DNA of 64,000 bases from contig NZ_PEGF01000001.1 of assembly GCF_002742635.1 (NCBI RefSeq), positions 1,984,001 through 2,048,000 on the forward strand, given 5' to 3'. The notes under the pieces were generated by a model. The model had not been told where the DNA came from. It did not search any database and saw only the letters and a program-made list of their open reading frames with translations. Of this stretch, positions 25,402-37,852 are shown one piece after another (the first letter of the stretch is position 1; every line of letters starts with the position of its first letter). This DNA comes from Caulobacter sp. X (GTDB lineage: Bacteria; Pseudomonadota; Alphaproteobacteria; Caulobacterales; Caulobacteraceae). Both the position numbers and the translations under genes were made by a program.

Positions 25402-25434
25402 AAAGCCCCGGAGCTCAGGCTCCGGGGCTTTTTG
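25402..25434 (+). terminator. Intrinsic terminator of exbD
   Basis: Stem AAAGCCCCGGAGC (25402-25414), TCAG loop, GCTCCGGGGCTTT, then TTGTTT. It lies 28 bases past the exbD stop. Confidence 0.92.
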
Positions 25435-25440
25435 TTTGTC

Positions 25441-25565
25441 TGAAATCCTCTCCCCAAGGGAGAGGTGTCGGCTCAAAGAGATGACGGAGAGGGAAGAAGC
25501 AGGCTCTGGAGACTTCCCCCTCCGGCGCTTCGCGCCGCCTCCCCCGCTAGGGGGAGGATTTAGGG
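25441..25565. repeat. Intergenic G/C-rich repeat between exbD and the COG0523 gene
   Basis: It contains CTCTCCCCAAGGGAGAG, a GGCGCTTCGCGCC hairpin and CCTCCCCCGCTAGGGGGAGG, related in style to the ~118-bp repeats elsewhere but not the same unit. It fills the convergent gap after the exbD terminator. Confidence 0.6.
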
Positions 25566-25568
25566 TCG

Positions 25569-26675
25569 TTAAGCCGCCGTCGCTTCGAAGCCGGCGCGCA
25601 GTTCGGCTTCGTCCAGATCCCGGCCGATGAAGACCATGCGGCTGTAGCGCTTGTCCTTGTCGGTCCACTCGCGCTGGAAGTCGCCTTCCAGGATCATGTG
25701 GACGGCCTGGAAGACGAGGCGCTTGTTCTCGCCCTTCACGTCGATGATGCCCTTGGCGCGCAGGATGTCCGGGCCGCGGCGAGCCAGCAGGTCGTTGAGC
25801 CAGGCGGTGATCTTCTGGCCGTCGACGGGCTTGTCCAGCGTCAGGGAGATCCCCTTCACGCCGTCGTCGTGCACGTCGCTCTTGGCGTCGTGGTGATGAT
25901 GGTGGTGGTGGTCATGACCGCAGTGCTCGTCATGCACATGATCATGATCGTGGTGGTGGTGGTCGTGGCCGCAGTGTTCGTCGTGCACGTGGCCCGGCTC
26001 GCCGTGGGCGGGATTGAGGAAGTCCGGCTCCAGCTCGGTGATCCGGTCCAGGTCGAAGCTGTGCTTGCCCAGGATCGCCTCCAGCGGAACGTTCGAGCGC
26101 TGGGCGCGGTGGATCGGGGCCAGCGGGTTGATCCGGCGGATGCGGGCCTCGACGTGGCGCAGGTCGTCCTCCGAGACCAGGTCGGTCTTGTTCAGCACGA
26201 TCTGGTCGGCGAAGGCGATCTGCTCGACGGCCTCCTTGCTGTCGCCCAGGCGCAGCATGATGTGCTTGGCGTCGACGACGGCGGTCACCGAGTCGAGGGC
26301 GGTGCGCGCCTTGACGTCCTCGTCGACGAAGAAGGTCTGGGCCACCGGGCCGGGATCGGCCAAGCCGGTGGTCTCGACGATGATCGCGTCGAAGCCGCCC
26401 TTCCTTTTCATCAGGCCTTGCAGAACCCGGATCAGGTCGCCGCGCACCGTGCAGCAGACGCAGCCGTTGTTCATTTCGAACACTTCCTCGTCGGCGCCGA
26501 CCACCAGGTCGTTGTCGATGCCGACCTCGCCGAACTCGTTGACGATCACGGCGTAACGCTTGCCGTGCTCCTCGGTGAGGATGCGATTGAGCAGGGTGGT
26601 CTTGCCGGCGCCGAGATAGCCGGTCAGCACGGTGACGGGGATCTTGCCGGAAGCGGCGGAGGAGGCTTGGGTCAT
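25569..26675 (-). CDS. COG0523 (CobW/ZNG-type) metallochaperone GTPase with His-rich insert
   Basis: 368 aa. G1 motif GYLGAGKT at residues 19-26, the metal site CVCC at 72-75, [18 protein letters not shown] and NKTD (G4). A spectacular insert at about residues 225-275 contains two copies of a [13 protein letters not shown] unit. The C-terminal CobW_C domain ends near [12 protein letters not shown]. The family transfers zinc, cobalt or nickel to client proteins with GTP hydrolysis. The CVCC motif, His tract and Zur-like operator ahead of the upstream gene favour zinc. It begins 48 bases after the permease gene and is probably co-transcribed with it. Confidence 0.92.
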   Translation of the reverse strand: MTQASSAASGKIPVTVLTGYLGAGKTTLLNRILTEEHGKRYAVIVNEFGEVGIDNDLVVGADEEVFEMNNGCVCCTVRGDLIRVLQGLMKRKGGFDAIIVETTGLADPGPVAQTFFVDEDVKARTALDSVTAVVDAKHIMLRLGDSKEAVEQIAFADQIVLNKTDLVSEDDLRHVEARIRRINPLAPIHRAQRSNVPLEAILGKHSFDLDRITELEPDFLNPAHGEPGHVHDEHCGHDHHHHDHDHVHDEHCGHDHHHHHHHDAKSDVHDDGVKGISLTLDKPVDGQKITAWLNDLLARRGPDILRAKGIIDVKGENKRLVFQAVHMILEGDFQREWTDKDKRYSRMVFIGRDLDEAELRAGFEATAA

Positions 26676-26723
26676 GGAGCGCTATTTAGGCGCTCGCCTC
26701 CGCAAACAAAAGCCGGGGCGTCC

Positions 26724-27353
26724 CTACAGTTCGAGGAACGCGACCCCGAGGCCCATCGCGATCAGGGCCACGCCCAGGATGGTCGATTCGTAGCGGGCGA
26801 TCCGCTCCAACCCCAGGCGCTTGACGCCGGCCAGGCTGAGGGTCGTGAACAGCAGCATGCCGGCCGTGGTGGCGGCCATCAGCACGGCGCTCAACGCCAT
26901 GAAGCCGGTCCAGCCGTGTTTCACCCCCGCCAGATAGATCGGCAGGAAGGCCTCGCAGGGCGACAGGGTCAGCAGCACCACCAGGGCGACGATGGCGGCG
27001 CGGTCCGAGGCGTAGCGACGAGTCTCTATATCGCCCTCGCCGTGATCATGGCGGCCGCGCCAGAGATAGAAGAGTCCCAGCACGCCCATCAGCGCGCCGA
27101 CCGCCCAGCCGAACACCGCGCCCATGTGCGGCTGTACCGCGAGGCCCGCGCCGACCAGGACCACGCCCAGAAGGATGGTGAAGGCCACGTGCCCCAGGCC
27201 GGCCAGGGCGGTGACGCTCAGCGTCTTGCCCGCCGACCAATGCTGGCCGCGCCCGACCAGGACGAACGGCAGCCAGTGGGTGGGCAGCGCCGCGTGCAGG
27301 AAGGCGACGGCGAAACCGGTGGCGGCGATGGGGGCGAGAAGCGTCAGGTTCAC
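26724..27353 (-). CDS. Small HupE/UreJ- or NicO-like metal permease
   Basis: 209 aa with about six hydrophobic segments. An N-terminal helix contains HAALPTHW and a later one LVVLLTLSPCEAFLPIYLA, the His- and Cys/Glu-bearing motifs typical of HupE/UreJ and NicO transporters of nickel, cobalt or zinc. A cytoplasmic loop has RGRHDHGEGD. It is the first gene of a two-gene unit with the His-rich GTPase. A 17-base dyad of Zur type lies 16 bases upstream of its start. I infer zinc import under zinc limitation; nickel or cobalt cannot be excluded. Confidence 0.75.
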   Translation of the reverse strand: MNLTLLAPIAATGFAVAFLHAALPTHWLPFVLVGRGQHWSAGKTLSVTALAGLGHVAFTILLGVVLVGAGLAVQPHMGAVFGWAVGALMGVLGLFYLWRGRHDHGEGDIETRRYASDRAAIVALVVLLTLSPCEAFLPIYLAGVKHGWTGFMALSAVLMAATTAGMLLFTTLSLAGVKRLGLERIARYESTILGVALIAMGLGVAFLEL

Positions 27354-27368
27354 GATCAGCGATATAGC

Positions 27369-27385
27369 GTGTTATAAAATAACAC
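27369..27385. promoter_or_regulatory. Zur-box-like dyad
   Basis: GTGTTATAAAATAACAC is a perfect 7-3-7 inverted repeat, AT-rich in a GC-rich background, 16-32 bases upstream of the permease start. GTTATA...TATAAC-type dyads are the Zur operators of alphaproteobacteria. Confidence 0.7.
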
Positions 27386-27450
27386 ACCAGGGGTCATCGC
27401 GAACTTCTCGCATTTAGCGGAATCCAGGCCGGATTCCCGTGGCGACGCCG

Positions 27451-27478
27451 TTGACTCTCGGGCTCGCGGCTGTATAAG
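27451..27478 (+). promoter_or_regulatory. Sigma-70 promoter of rplU-rpmA
   Basis: TTGACT, 16 bases, TATAAG. It is close to the housekeeping consensus and predicts a start near 27485, giving a ~70-base leader. Confidence 0.75.
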
Positions 27479-27490
27479 TCGCGCCCTCTT

Positions 27491-27515
27491 CGCCCGCCGG
27501 GTTTCCGAGCGGGCG
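27491..27515 (+). promoter_or_regulatory. Leader hairpin upstream of rplU
   Basis: CGCCCGC and GCGGGCG pair around an 11-base loop at the very start of the predicted rplU transcript, followed by TTCCCTATTTTG. It could be an autoregulatory ribosomal-protein leader or a stability element; the sequence alone does not decide. Confidence 0.4.
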
Positions 27516-27555
27516 TTCCCTATTTTGCGAACGCACGTTTTTAAGGCGCTAACCT

Positions 27556-28116
27556 ATGTACGCGGTGATCAAAACCGGCGGCAAGCAGTACCGGGTTCAA
27601 GCCGGCGACCTGCTGGTGGTCGAAAAGCTCGAAGGTGAACCCGGCGCTGCCGTGGCCTTTGGCGAAGTCCTGATGCTTGGCGAAGGCGAGGCCGTGACGG
27701 TCGGCGCCCCCACCGTGGACGGCGCTGTCGTCTCCGGCACCCTGATCGAAACCCGCAAGGGTGAGAAGGTGAAGATCTTCAAGAAGATCCGCCGTCAGGG
27801 CTACCGCCGCACCCGCGGTCACCGCCAGCTCGAGTCGGTCGTGCGCGTCACGTCCGTCGCCGGCGCCGGCAAGGAAGCCAAGTGGGAAGGTTCGATCGAC
27901 CTGACCCCGAAGGTCATCCTGGACGCCCGCGCTCGCGGTCTCGGCGACGCCGCCGTGCCGTTCTCGGTCCCGGCCGCCGCGGAAGCCGCTCCGGCTCCGA
28001 AGAAGGCCAAGGCTCCGAAGGCTGCTGAAGCCGCCGCCGAGCCGGCCGCCGAAGCCGCCCCCAAGAAGAAGGCCGCCCCTAAGAAGGCCGCCAAGACGGA
28101 AGACGGCGAAGCCTAA
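27556..28116 (+). CDS. rplU: 50S ribosomal protein L21
   Basis: 186 aa. The first ~103 residues are canonical L21 (MYAVIKTGGKQYRVQAGD, FKKIRRQGYRRTRGHRQ). The rest is an Ala/Lys/Pro-rich tail with repeated APKKA units, making it far longer than E. coli L21 (103 aa); such tails are seen in several alphaproteobacteria. It binds 23S rRNA in the large subunit. It is followed by rpmA 30 bases later, the standard order. Confidence 0.98.
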   Translation: MYAVIKTGGKQYRVQAGDLLVVEKLEGEPGAAVAFGEVLMLGEGEAVTVGAPTVDGAVVSGTLIETRKGEKVKIFKKIRRQGYRRTRGHRQLESVVRVTSVAGAGKEAKWEGSIDLTPKVILDARARGLGDAAVPFSVPAAAEAAPAPKKAKAPKAAEAAAEPAAEAAPKKKAAPKKAAKTEDGEA

Positions 28117-28146
28117 GGCGACGCCCCCAGAGGATAGGAGAGCACA

Positions 28147-28416
28147 ATGGCTCACAAAAAATCTGGCGGTTCGTCCAGCAACGGCCGCGACTCAGAGTCG
28201 AAGCGCCTTGGCGTGAAGAAGTTCGGCGGCGAGAAGGTTCTCGCCGGCAACATCCTCGTGCGTCAGCGCGGCACCAAGTTCTACCCGGGTTCGGGCGTGG
28301 GCATGGGCAAGGATCACACCCTCTTCGCGCTCGTGCAGGGCGCGGTGGGCTTCGTGACCAAGAAGCACAACCGCACCTACGTGACCGTGACCCCGGCCGC
28401 TCAGCCGGCCGAGTAA
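28147..28416 (+). CDS. rpmA: 50S ribosomal protein L27
   Basis: 89 aa starting [20 protein letters not shown], whose N-terminal tail reaches the peptidyl-transferase centre. [20 protein letters not shown] and [12 protein letters not shown] are diagnostic. AGGAGAGC precedes the ATG. There is no N-terminal cleavage extension of the Firmicute type. Confidence 0.98.
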   Translation: MAHKKSGGSSSNGRDSESKRLGVKKFGGEKVLAGNILVRQRGTKFYPGSGVGMGKDHTLFALVQGAVGFVTKKHNRTYVTVTPAAQPAE

Positions 28417-28481
28417 GCGCGAACCAAGGTTTCTTCGGATCGTGCTTCTCCTTCAGAAGACGATCCGGACAGACGATCTCT

Positions 28482-28517
28482 AGCGGGGAGTCCGGAACGC
28501 CGGGCTCCCCGCTTTTG
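28482..28517 (+). terminator. Terminator after rpmA
   Basis: AGCGGGGAGTCCGG, AACG loop, CCGGGCTCCCCGCT then TTTGTTTT. It ends the rplU-rpmA unit 66 bases past the rpmA stop. Confidence 0.88.
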
Positions 28518-28603
28518 TTTTGTCTCGCCGCCGCAACACCGATCGCCACGGCGGCGTCACGGTCCCGGATGAAAGAGGACCGGAGGAACCTTGGGAGGCG
28601 CCG

Positions 28604-29137
28604 ATGTGCGTCATCGAAGAAAGACCCGTCATCGAAACCCAGCGGCTGACGCTGCGCGTTCCGGCCATGGCCGATGTCGAGCGCGTGGCGGCCTTCTGCG
28701 TCGATCATGACGTGGCGCGCATGACCACGCGCATGCCCTCGCCCTATACCCGCGGCCACGCCGAGGATTTCGTCGCCCGCTGCGGGACTCAGGACCGCGC
28801 GCGCGACAACACCTTCGCGATCGAGCTGGCGGACGAGGGGCTGATCGGGGTTGTCGGCCTTTTCACCACGCTCGAGGGCCAGGTCGAGCTGGGCTACTGG
28901 ATCGGCCGACCCTACTGGGGGCGCGGCTACGCCACCGAGGCGACCAAGGGCGCCTTGGACTGGGCGCGCGGCGTCTGGAACAAGCGCTATGTCACGGCCG
29001 GCCACTTCGCCGACAACGACGCGTCGGGCCGGGTGCTGGTGAAGGCGGGCTTTCTGTACACCGGCGTCGTGGAGCACAAGCCGTCAATCGCGCGGGGCGC
29101 GGTTGCGGCCACCCGCATGATGGTGTGGCTGGCTTAG
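28604..29137 (+). CDS. GNAT acetyltransferase of the RimJ/RimL type
   Basis: 177 aa. It starts with the RimJ/L pattern IETQRLTLRVPAMADVERV. The acetyl-CoA loop is YWGRGYATEATKGALDWA (~residues 104-121), followed by NDASGRVLVKAGF. It transfers acetyl from acetyl-CoA to an amine, often a protein N-terminus; substrate unknown. The start 28604 is chosen by GGGAGG upstream. An acetyltransferase in this position next to rpmA and obgE is common in Caulobacter relatives. Confidence 0.9.
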   Translation: MCVIEERPVIETQRLTLRVPAMADVERVAAFCVDHDVARMTTRMPSPYTRGHAEDFVARCGTQDRARDNTFAIELADEGLIGVVGLFTTLEGQVELGYWIGRPYWGRGYATEATKGALDWARGVWNKRYVTAGHFADNDASGRVLVKAGFLYTGVVEHKPSIARGAVAATRMMVWLA

Positions 29138-29140
29138 TGA

Positions 29141-29258
29141 TCCTCCCCCGCGATGCGGGGGAGGTGGCCCAGAGGGCCGGAGGGGGCAAGCTGGATCGGG
29201 GCCGAATTAGCCCCCTCAGTCGCTCCGCGACAGCTCCCCCGTATCACGGGGGAGCATC
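29141..29258. repeat. ~118-bp dispersed repeat, copy A
   Basis: It begins TCCTCCCCCGCGATGCGGGG, continues GAGGTGGCCCAGAGGGCC, has a variable middle, then AGCCCCCTCAGTCGCTCCGC and a closing CTCCCCC...GGGGGAG palindrome ending GCATC. Copies B (38893) and C (45624) share both ends. It lies between two convergent genes. Confidence 0.93.
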
Positions 29259-32605
<3,347 letters not shown>

Positions 32606-32628
32606 ACTTTTCTCCGTACGAGCATCCC

Positions 32629-34164
32629 ATGGCCTACCGTTCCCTTCGCGAGTTCATCGACGTCCTGGAGGCCAAGGGCGAGCTGGTCCGGGTCAAGGAG
32701 CCGGTCTCCAGCGTGCTCGAGATGACCGAGATCCAGACGCGCCTCCTGGCGACCGGCGGTCCGGCGGTGCTGTTCGAGAACGTGCTGCTGCCCGACGGTT
32801 CGCGCTCGGCGATGCCGGCGCTGGCGAACCTCTTCGGCACGGTCAAGCGCGTGGCCATGGGCGTGACCCTGGGCGGCGAACCGCGCGAGACAGCCGGCGA
32901 GCTGCGGGAGGTCGGCGAACTCCTGGCCTTCCTGCGCCAGCCGCAGCCGCCGAAGGGGATCAAGGACGCCCTCGACATGCTGCCCCTGGCCAAGACGGTC
33001 ATGAGCATGCGCCCGGGCGCGGTGAAGAAGGCCCCCGTGCAGGAGGTCGTCCTGACCGGCGACCAGATCGACCTGACCAAGCTGCCGGTCCAGACCTGCT
33101 GGCCGGGCGAGCCCGCGCCGCTGATCACCTGGCCGCTGGTGGTGACCAAGGGCCCGGGCAAGGATCGCGAGGACGACTTCAACCTCGGCATCTACCGCAT
33201 GCAGGTGCTGGGCAAGGACAAGTGCATCATGCGCTGGCTGGCCCATCGCGGCGGCGCCCAGCACTACGCTCGCCACAAGAAGGCGGGCGCCAAGGAGCCC
33301 CTGCCCGCCTGCGCCGTTCTGGGCGCGGATCCCGGCACGATCCTGGCGGCCGTGACGCCGGTGCCTGACACCCTGTCGGAATACCAGTTCGCCGGCCTGC
33401 TGCGCGGGGCCAAGGTCGACCTCGTCCCGGCCAAGACCGTGCCGCTGATGGTGCCCGCCCACGCCGAGATCGTCCTCGAAGGCCACGTCCTGCTCGACGA
33501 GTTCGCCGACGAGGGCCCCTACGGCGACCACACCGGCTACTACAACAGCGTCGAGAAGTTCCCGGTCTTCCAGGTGACGGCGATCACCATGCGCAAGGAC
33601 CCGATCTACCTGACCACCTTCACCGGCCGGCCGCCGGACGAGCCGTCGGTGCTGGGCGAGGCGCTGAACGAGGTGTTCATCCCGCTGATCCGCCAGCAGT
33701 TCCCCGAGATCGTCGACTTCTGGCTGCCGCCCGAGGGCTGCAGCTACCGCATCGCCGTGGTGTCGATGAAGAAGGCCTATCCCGGCCACGCCAAGCGCGT
33801 GATGCTGGGCGTCTGGAGCTATCTGCGCCAGTTCATGTACACCAAGTGGGTGATCGTCGTGGACCACGACATCAACGCCCGCGACTGGAAGGACGTGATG
33901 TGGGCGATCAGCACCAAGATGGACCCGGCGCGGGACATCACGGTGATCGAACACACCCCGATCGACTATCTGGACTTCGCCAGCCCCGAGAGCGGCCTCG
34001 GCTCCAAGATCGGCCTCGACGCCACCGACAAATGGCCGCCCGAGACCAAGCGCGAGTGGGGCCAGGAGATCCGCATGGACCAGGCCGTGGTCGACGCGGT
34101 CAGTGAGAAGTGGGCCCGCCTCGGCCTGCCCGGCGACGGGACGCCGATCTGGAAGAAGCCCTAG
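32629..34164 (+). CDS. ubiD: UbiD-family decarboxylase
   Basis: 511 aa, the length of 3-octaprenyl-4-hydroxybenzoate decarboxylases. It has the UbiD segments [44 protein letters not shown] and [19 protein letters not shown]. The enzyme uses prenylated FMN and probably decarboxylates the ubiquinone precursor; other UbiD enzymes act on aromatic acids. It starts 23 bases after proB. The UbiX flavin prenyltransferase is not in the window. The downstream peptidase begins one base past its stop. Confidence 0.9.
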   Translation: MAYRSLREFIDVLEAKGELVRVKEPVSSVLEMTEIQTRLLATGGPAVLFENVLLPDGSRSAMPALANLFGTVKRVAMGVTLGGEPRETAGELREVGELLAFLRQPQPPKGIKDALDMLPLAKTVMSMRPGAVKKAPVQEVVLTGDQIDLTKLPVQTCWPGEPAPLITWPLVVTKGPGKDREDDFNLGIYRMQVLGKDKCIMRWLAHRGGAQHYARHKKAGAKEPLPACAVLGADPGTILAAVTPVPDTLSEYQFAGLLRGAKVDLVPAKTVPLMVPAHAEIVLEGHVLLDEFADEGPYGDHTGYYNSVEKFPVFQVTAITMRKDPIYLTTFTGRPPDEPSVLGEALNEVFIPLIRQQFPEIVDFWLPPEGCSYRIAVVSMKKAYPGHAKRVMLGVWSYLRQFMYTKWVIVVDHDINARDWKDVMWAISTKMDPARDITVIEHTPIDYLDFASPESGLGSKIGLDATDKWPPETKREWGQEIRMDQAVVDAVSEKWARLGLPGDGTPIWKKP

Positions 34165-34165
34165 G

Positions 34166-35989
34166 ATGAAACGCCTTACCCTGACGGCGCTGGTCGTCGC
34201 CCTGACAGCGAGTACGAGCATGGCTCAGACCCCGAAAGCCCCCTGGGACGAAGCCTTCCTGCCGCCGGCGCCGCACTGGCAGGGCGCCAGCCAAGGGCTG
34301 CTCCGCGACAAGGCCGATCCGTGGGTGACGCCGTTCGAGGCCGACGCCGAGCATAACTTCTCGCCGACCTACGCCGACACCCGCGCCTGGTTCGACCGCC
34401 TGGACAAGGCCAGCAAGCTGATCCGGGTCGAGGACTTCGGCGTCTCGCCGCAGGGCCGCGCGATCTTCGCGGTCATCGCCTCCAAGGACGGCGACAAGCT
34501 CGATCCGAAGAAGCCGCTGCTGCTCGTTCAGTGCGGCATCCACCCCGGCGAGATCGACGGCAAGGACGCCGGCATGATGCTGCTGCGGGACATGGCCTTC
34601 CACGGCAAGGACGGCCTGCTGGACAAGGTCAATCTGGTCCTGATCCCGATCCTGTCGGTCGACGGCCACGAGCGCTCGGGCCCCTACTCCCGTCCCAACC
34701 AGCGGGGCCCGCGCATCCAGGGCTGGCGCAACACCGCGACCAACCAGAACCTGAACCGCGACTTCATGAAGCTGGACCAGCCGGAGATGCGGGCGCTGAA
34801 GCGGCTGCAGGCCAAGTACAAGGCCGATCTCTATGTCGACGTCCACGTGACCGACGGCATGGACTACCAGTACGACGTCACCTACGGCTTCAACGGCGAG
34901 AACGGCGTCTGGAACCGCTCGCCGGCGATCGCCCAGTGGCTGGATGGGGTGCTGAAACCCGTCATGAACAAGAGCCTGGAGGCCGAGGGCCACATCCCGG
35001 GCGAGCTGGTGTTCGGGATCGACGAGCATAATCCGAAGGCCGGCTTCTCGGACGGGGGCCTGGGCGAGCGCTTCTCGAACGGCTGGGGCGCGGCGGCCCA
35101 CGTCCCGACCATCCTGATCGAGAACCATAGCCTCAAGCCCCACGCCCAGCGCGTGCTCGGGACCTATGTGTTCATCGAGACGGCGATGAAGCTGCTGGCC
35201 GACCAGGGCGAGACCTTGCGGACCGCCATCGCCGCCGACAGCGCCCTGCGCCCGGCTGAGATCCCGGCCAACTTCGTGTCCGACGACAAGCCCGCCTACA
35301 TGCGCGCCTTCAAGGGCATCCGTTACGAGTACTACGACAGCCCCGCCTCCGGCCGGAAGGAAGTGCGGTGGCTGGGCGAGGCCGATCCCGAGATCTGGAA
35401 CGTCCCGTTCTATGGCTCCAAGCCCTCCCTGACCCTGAAGCGCCCGGCGGCCTACTATGTGCCGAGCTACCGCGCCGACATCATCGAGCGCCTGAAGCTG
35501 CACGGCGTGGCGCTGGAGACCCTGAGCGCCGACAAGACGCTGAAGGTCGAGATGATCCGCCTGGTCGATCCGAAGATCGCCACGCGCGCCAACGAAGGCC
35601 ATGTGCAGATCAGCGTCGACAAGGTCACCACCGAGACCCGCGACTGGACCTTCCCCAAGGGCTCGGTCCGCGTGCCTACCGACCAGCCGCTGGGCGACCT
35701 CGTGGTCCTGCTGTTGGAGCCGCAGTCGAACGAAAGCGTCTTCGCCTGGGGCATGGTCCCCGAGGTGCTGAGCCGCGTGGAGTACATCGAGCCCTACGCG
35801 ATCGCCCCGCTGGCCGAGAAGATGCTGGCCGCCGATCCGGCGCTGAAGGCCGAGTTCGAGGCCAAGCTGGCCGCCGAGCCCAAGTTCGCCGCCGATCCCG
35901 ACGCGCGCCTGGCCTGGTTCTACAAGCGCACGCCGTTCTACGACGACCATCATCTGCTGTATCCGATCGCCCGCGAGCTCGCGAAGTAG
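34166..35989 (+). CDS. Exported M14-family zinc carboxypeptidase
   Basis: 607 aa with a signal peptide cleaved near TSMAQT. The M14 domain shows the zinc ligands in CGIHPGEIDGKDAG (HxxE) and the later His of DVHVTDG. NQNLNRDF is the substrate-carboxylate region. ILIENHSLKP carries a Glu in the position of the general base. The C-terminal ~250 residues form an extra domain of unknown role. Likely periplasmic cleavage of peptides or peptidoglycan stems; the substrate is not determined. It begins right after ubiD (TAG-G-ATG). Confidence 0.88.
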   Translation: MKRLTLTALVVALTASTSMAQTPKAPWDEAFLPPAPHWQGASQGLLRDKADPWVTPFEADAEHNFSPTYADTRAWFDRLDKASKLIRVEDFGVSPQGRAIFAVIASKDGDKLDPKKPLLLVQCGIHPGEIDGKDAGMMLLRDMAFHGKDGLLDKVNLVLIPILSVDGHERSGPYSRPNQRGPRIQGWRNTATNQNLNRDFMKLDQPEMRALKRLQAKYKADLYVDVHVTDGMDYQYDVTYGFNGENGVWNRSPAIAQWLDGVLKPVMNKSLEAEGHIPGELVFGIDEHNPKAGFSDGGLGERFSNGWGAAAHVPTILIENHSLKPHAQRVLGTYVFIETAMKLLADQGETLRTAIAADSALRPAEIPANFVSDDKPAYMRAFKGIRYEYYDSPASGRKEVRWLGEADPEIWNVPFYGSKPSLTLKRPAAYYVPSYRADIIERLKLHGVALETLSADKTLKVEMIRLVDPKIATRANEGHVQISVDKVTTETRDWTFPKGSVRVPTDQPLGDLVVLLLEPQSNESVFAWGMVPEVLSRVEYIEPYAIAPLAEKMLAADPALKAEFEAKLAAEPKFAADPDARLAWFYKRTPFYDDHHLLYPIARELAK

Positions 35990-36069
35990 CGCGACTTGCC
36001 CAGACCCGGCGGAAGGCTTCATATGGCCGACCGCTCGGGGGCGGGCGGCGCCATAAGGTCTTGTAAGTC

Positions 36070-36471
36070 ATGGATACGATTGTTTCCGGCCACGCGGCCG
36101 CCCTCTGGGCCGGCCTGCACCTCTTCCTCCTGCTGATCCTGTCGGTGCTGGTCGTGCGCCTGCGCCAGAAACACAAGGTGGCGCTGGGCGACGAGGGCAT
36201 TCCGGAACTGGCGCGGGCCATCCGCGCCTTCGGCAACGCCACCGAATATGTCCCGACCGGCGTCGCGGCCCTGGCCGTGCTGGCCGTCGCCGGCGCATCG
36301 AGCCTGACCATCCACGTTGTGGGCTTCCTGCTGTTCGCCGGCCGCGTCACCCACGCCATCGGGCTCTCGAACAGCGGCGGCGTCTCGATCCCCCGCGCGG
36401 CGGGCATGATCGCCACCTGGCTGGCCTACATCTTCGCCGGCGTGGCCCTGCTGATCTCGGCCATCGCCTAA
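36070..36471 (+). CDS. MAPEG family membrane protein
   Basis: 133 aa, four TM helices. MAPEG-like motifs are FLLLILSVLVVRLRQKHKVA in the first helix/loop, then RAIRAFGNATEYVPTG (~residues 47-63) and the third-helix segment GRVTHAIGLS. Eukaryotic relatives are microsomal glutathione transferases and eicosanoid enzymes; bacterial members have mostly unknown substrates. Confidence 0.88.
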   Translation: MDTIVSGHAAALWAGLHLFLLLILSVLVVRLRQKHKVALGDEGIPELARAIRAFGNATEYVPTGVAALAVLAVAGASSLTIHVVGFLLFAGRVTHAIGLSNSGGVSIPRAAGMIATWLAYIFAGVALLISAIA

Positions 36472-36520
36472 ATCTCTGCGGCCGCTTGCCCCGGCCGGTG
36501 CGCGTCGTCCATAAGACCGC

Positions 36521-37852
36521 ATGGACGAAAACCTGCTGCATGACGTGGTCGCCGCCGCGCGCAAGGCCGGGGCCGACGCGGCCGAGGCTGTCTTCGCCGA
36601 GCGCCAGTCGCTCTCCGTCAGCGTCCGCCTGGGCGACCTGGAAGAGGTCGAGCGCGAGGAAGCCCGCGACCTGGGCCTGCGCGTCTTCATTGGCCAGCGC
36701 AGCGCGACGGTCTCCGGCTCCGACATCTCGGCCGAGGCCCGCGCCAAGCTGATCGAGCGCGCCATCGCCATGGCCCGCCTGGCGCCCGAGGATCCCTACG
36801 CCAGCCTCGCGCCCGCCGACCGCCTGGCGCGCGCGCCCTATCCGGAGCTCGACCTCGTCGACGCCTACGAGCCCACGGCTGAGACGCTCGAGACCCAAGC
36901 TCGCACCGCCGAGGAGCACGCCCGCGCGGTCAAGGGCGTGACCAATTCCGATGGCGGCTCAGCCGCCTGGTCGTCGTCCCGCTGGGCGATGGTGACCAGC
37001 GAGGGCTTCCACGCCAGCCATGCGGCGACCGGCCACTCGGTGTCGGCCTCGGCCATCGCCGGCGAAGGCGCGGGCATGGAGCGCGGCGGCGAAGGCCGCT
37101 CGACCCGCCACTTCGGCGACCTGCCCGCCGCCGGCGACATCGGCATGGAGGCCGGCCGCCAGGCCGTCGCGCGCCTGAACCCGCGCAAGATCGCCTCGAC
37201 CACCGCCCCGGTGATCTTCGAGAACCGCCTGGCCATGAGCCTGATCGGCCCGCTGCTGGGCGCGATCTCGGGCCCGTCGATCGCGCGAGGCACGTCGTTC
37301 CTGAAGGACAAGCTGGGTCAGCAGATCTTCGCCCGGGGCGTCCACCTGCTGGAGGACCCGCACCGAATCCGCGGCCTCGGCTCGGCGCCGTTCGACGACG
37401 AAGGCGTGGCGACGGAGGCGCGCGCGCTGATCGACGACGGCGTGCTGACCACCTGGCTGCTCAACACCAGCTCGGCCAAGCAGCTGGGCATGGCGACCAC
37501 CGGCCACGCCTCTCGCGGCCTCGCCGGTCCCTCCGGCGTGTCGACCCATAACCTGACGCTCCAACCGGGCGAGAAGGACATCCACGGCCTGATGAAGGAC
37601 GCCGGGAGCGGCCTCGTCATCACCTCGATGTTCGGCCCCTCGCTGAACGGCAACACCGGCGACTGGTCGGTCGGCTGCTCGGGCTACTGGTTCGAGAACG
37701 GCGAGAGCACCGGTCCGGTCACCGAGATCACCGTCGCCGGCAACCTGATCGACATCTATGCGCGCCTGGTCCCCGGCTCGGACCTGGAACTGCGCGGCGC
37801 CAGCAACAGCCCGTCGCTGCTGGTCGACGCCCTGGCGATCGCGGGCAAATGA
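36521..37852 (+). CDS. pmbA: PmbA/TldE component of the TldD/TldE metallopeptidase
   Basis: 443 aa. The N-terminal domain has AGADAAEAVFAERQSLSVSVR and RVFIGQRSATVSGSD. The C-terminal barrel contains GLGSAPFDDEGVATEARALIDDGVLTTWLLNTSSAKQLG and the terminal GSGYWFENGE-like motif. With TldD it forms a heterodimeric zinc protease that trims peptides such as microcin or CcdA in E. coli. No HExxxH is visible, as expected for the TldE/PmbA subunit. tldD is elsewhere. The stop overlaps the next start as ATGA. Confidence 0.93.
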   Translation: MDENLLHDVVAAARKAGADAAEAVFAERQSLSVSVRLGDLEEVEREEARDLGLRVFIGQRSATVSGSDISAEARAKLIERAIAMARLAPEDPYASLAPADRLARAPYPELDLVDAYEPTAETLETQARTAEEHARAVKGVTNSDGGSAAWSSSRWAMVTSEGFHASHAATGHSVSASAIAGEGAGMERGGEGRSTRHFGDLPAAGDIGMEAGRQAVARLNPRKIASTTAPVIFENRLAMSLIGPLLGAISGPSIARGTSFLKDKLGQQIFARGVHLLEDPHRIRGLGSAPFDDEGVATEARALIDDGVLTTWLLNTSSAKQLGMATTGHASRGLAGPSGVSTHNLTLQPGEKDIHGLMKDAGSGLVITSMFGPSLNGNTGDWSVGCSGYWFENGESTGPVTEITVAGNLIDIYARLVPGSDLELRGASNSPSLLVDALAIAGK

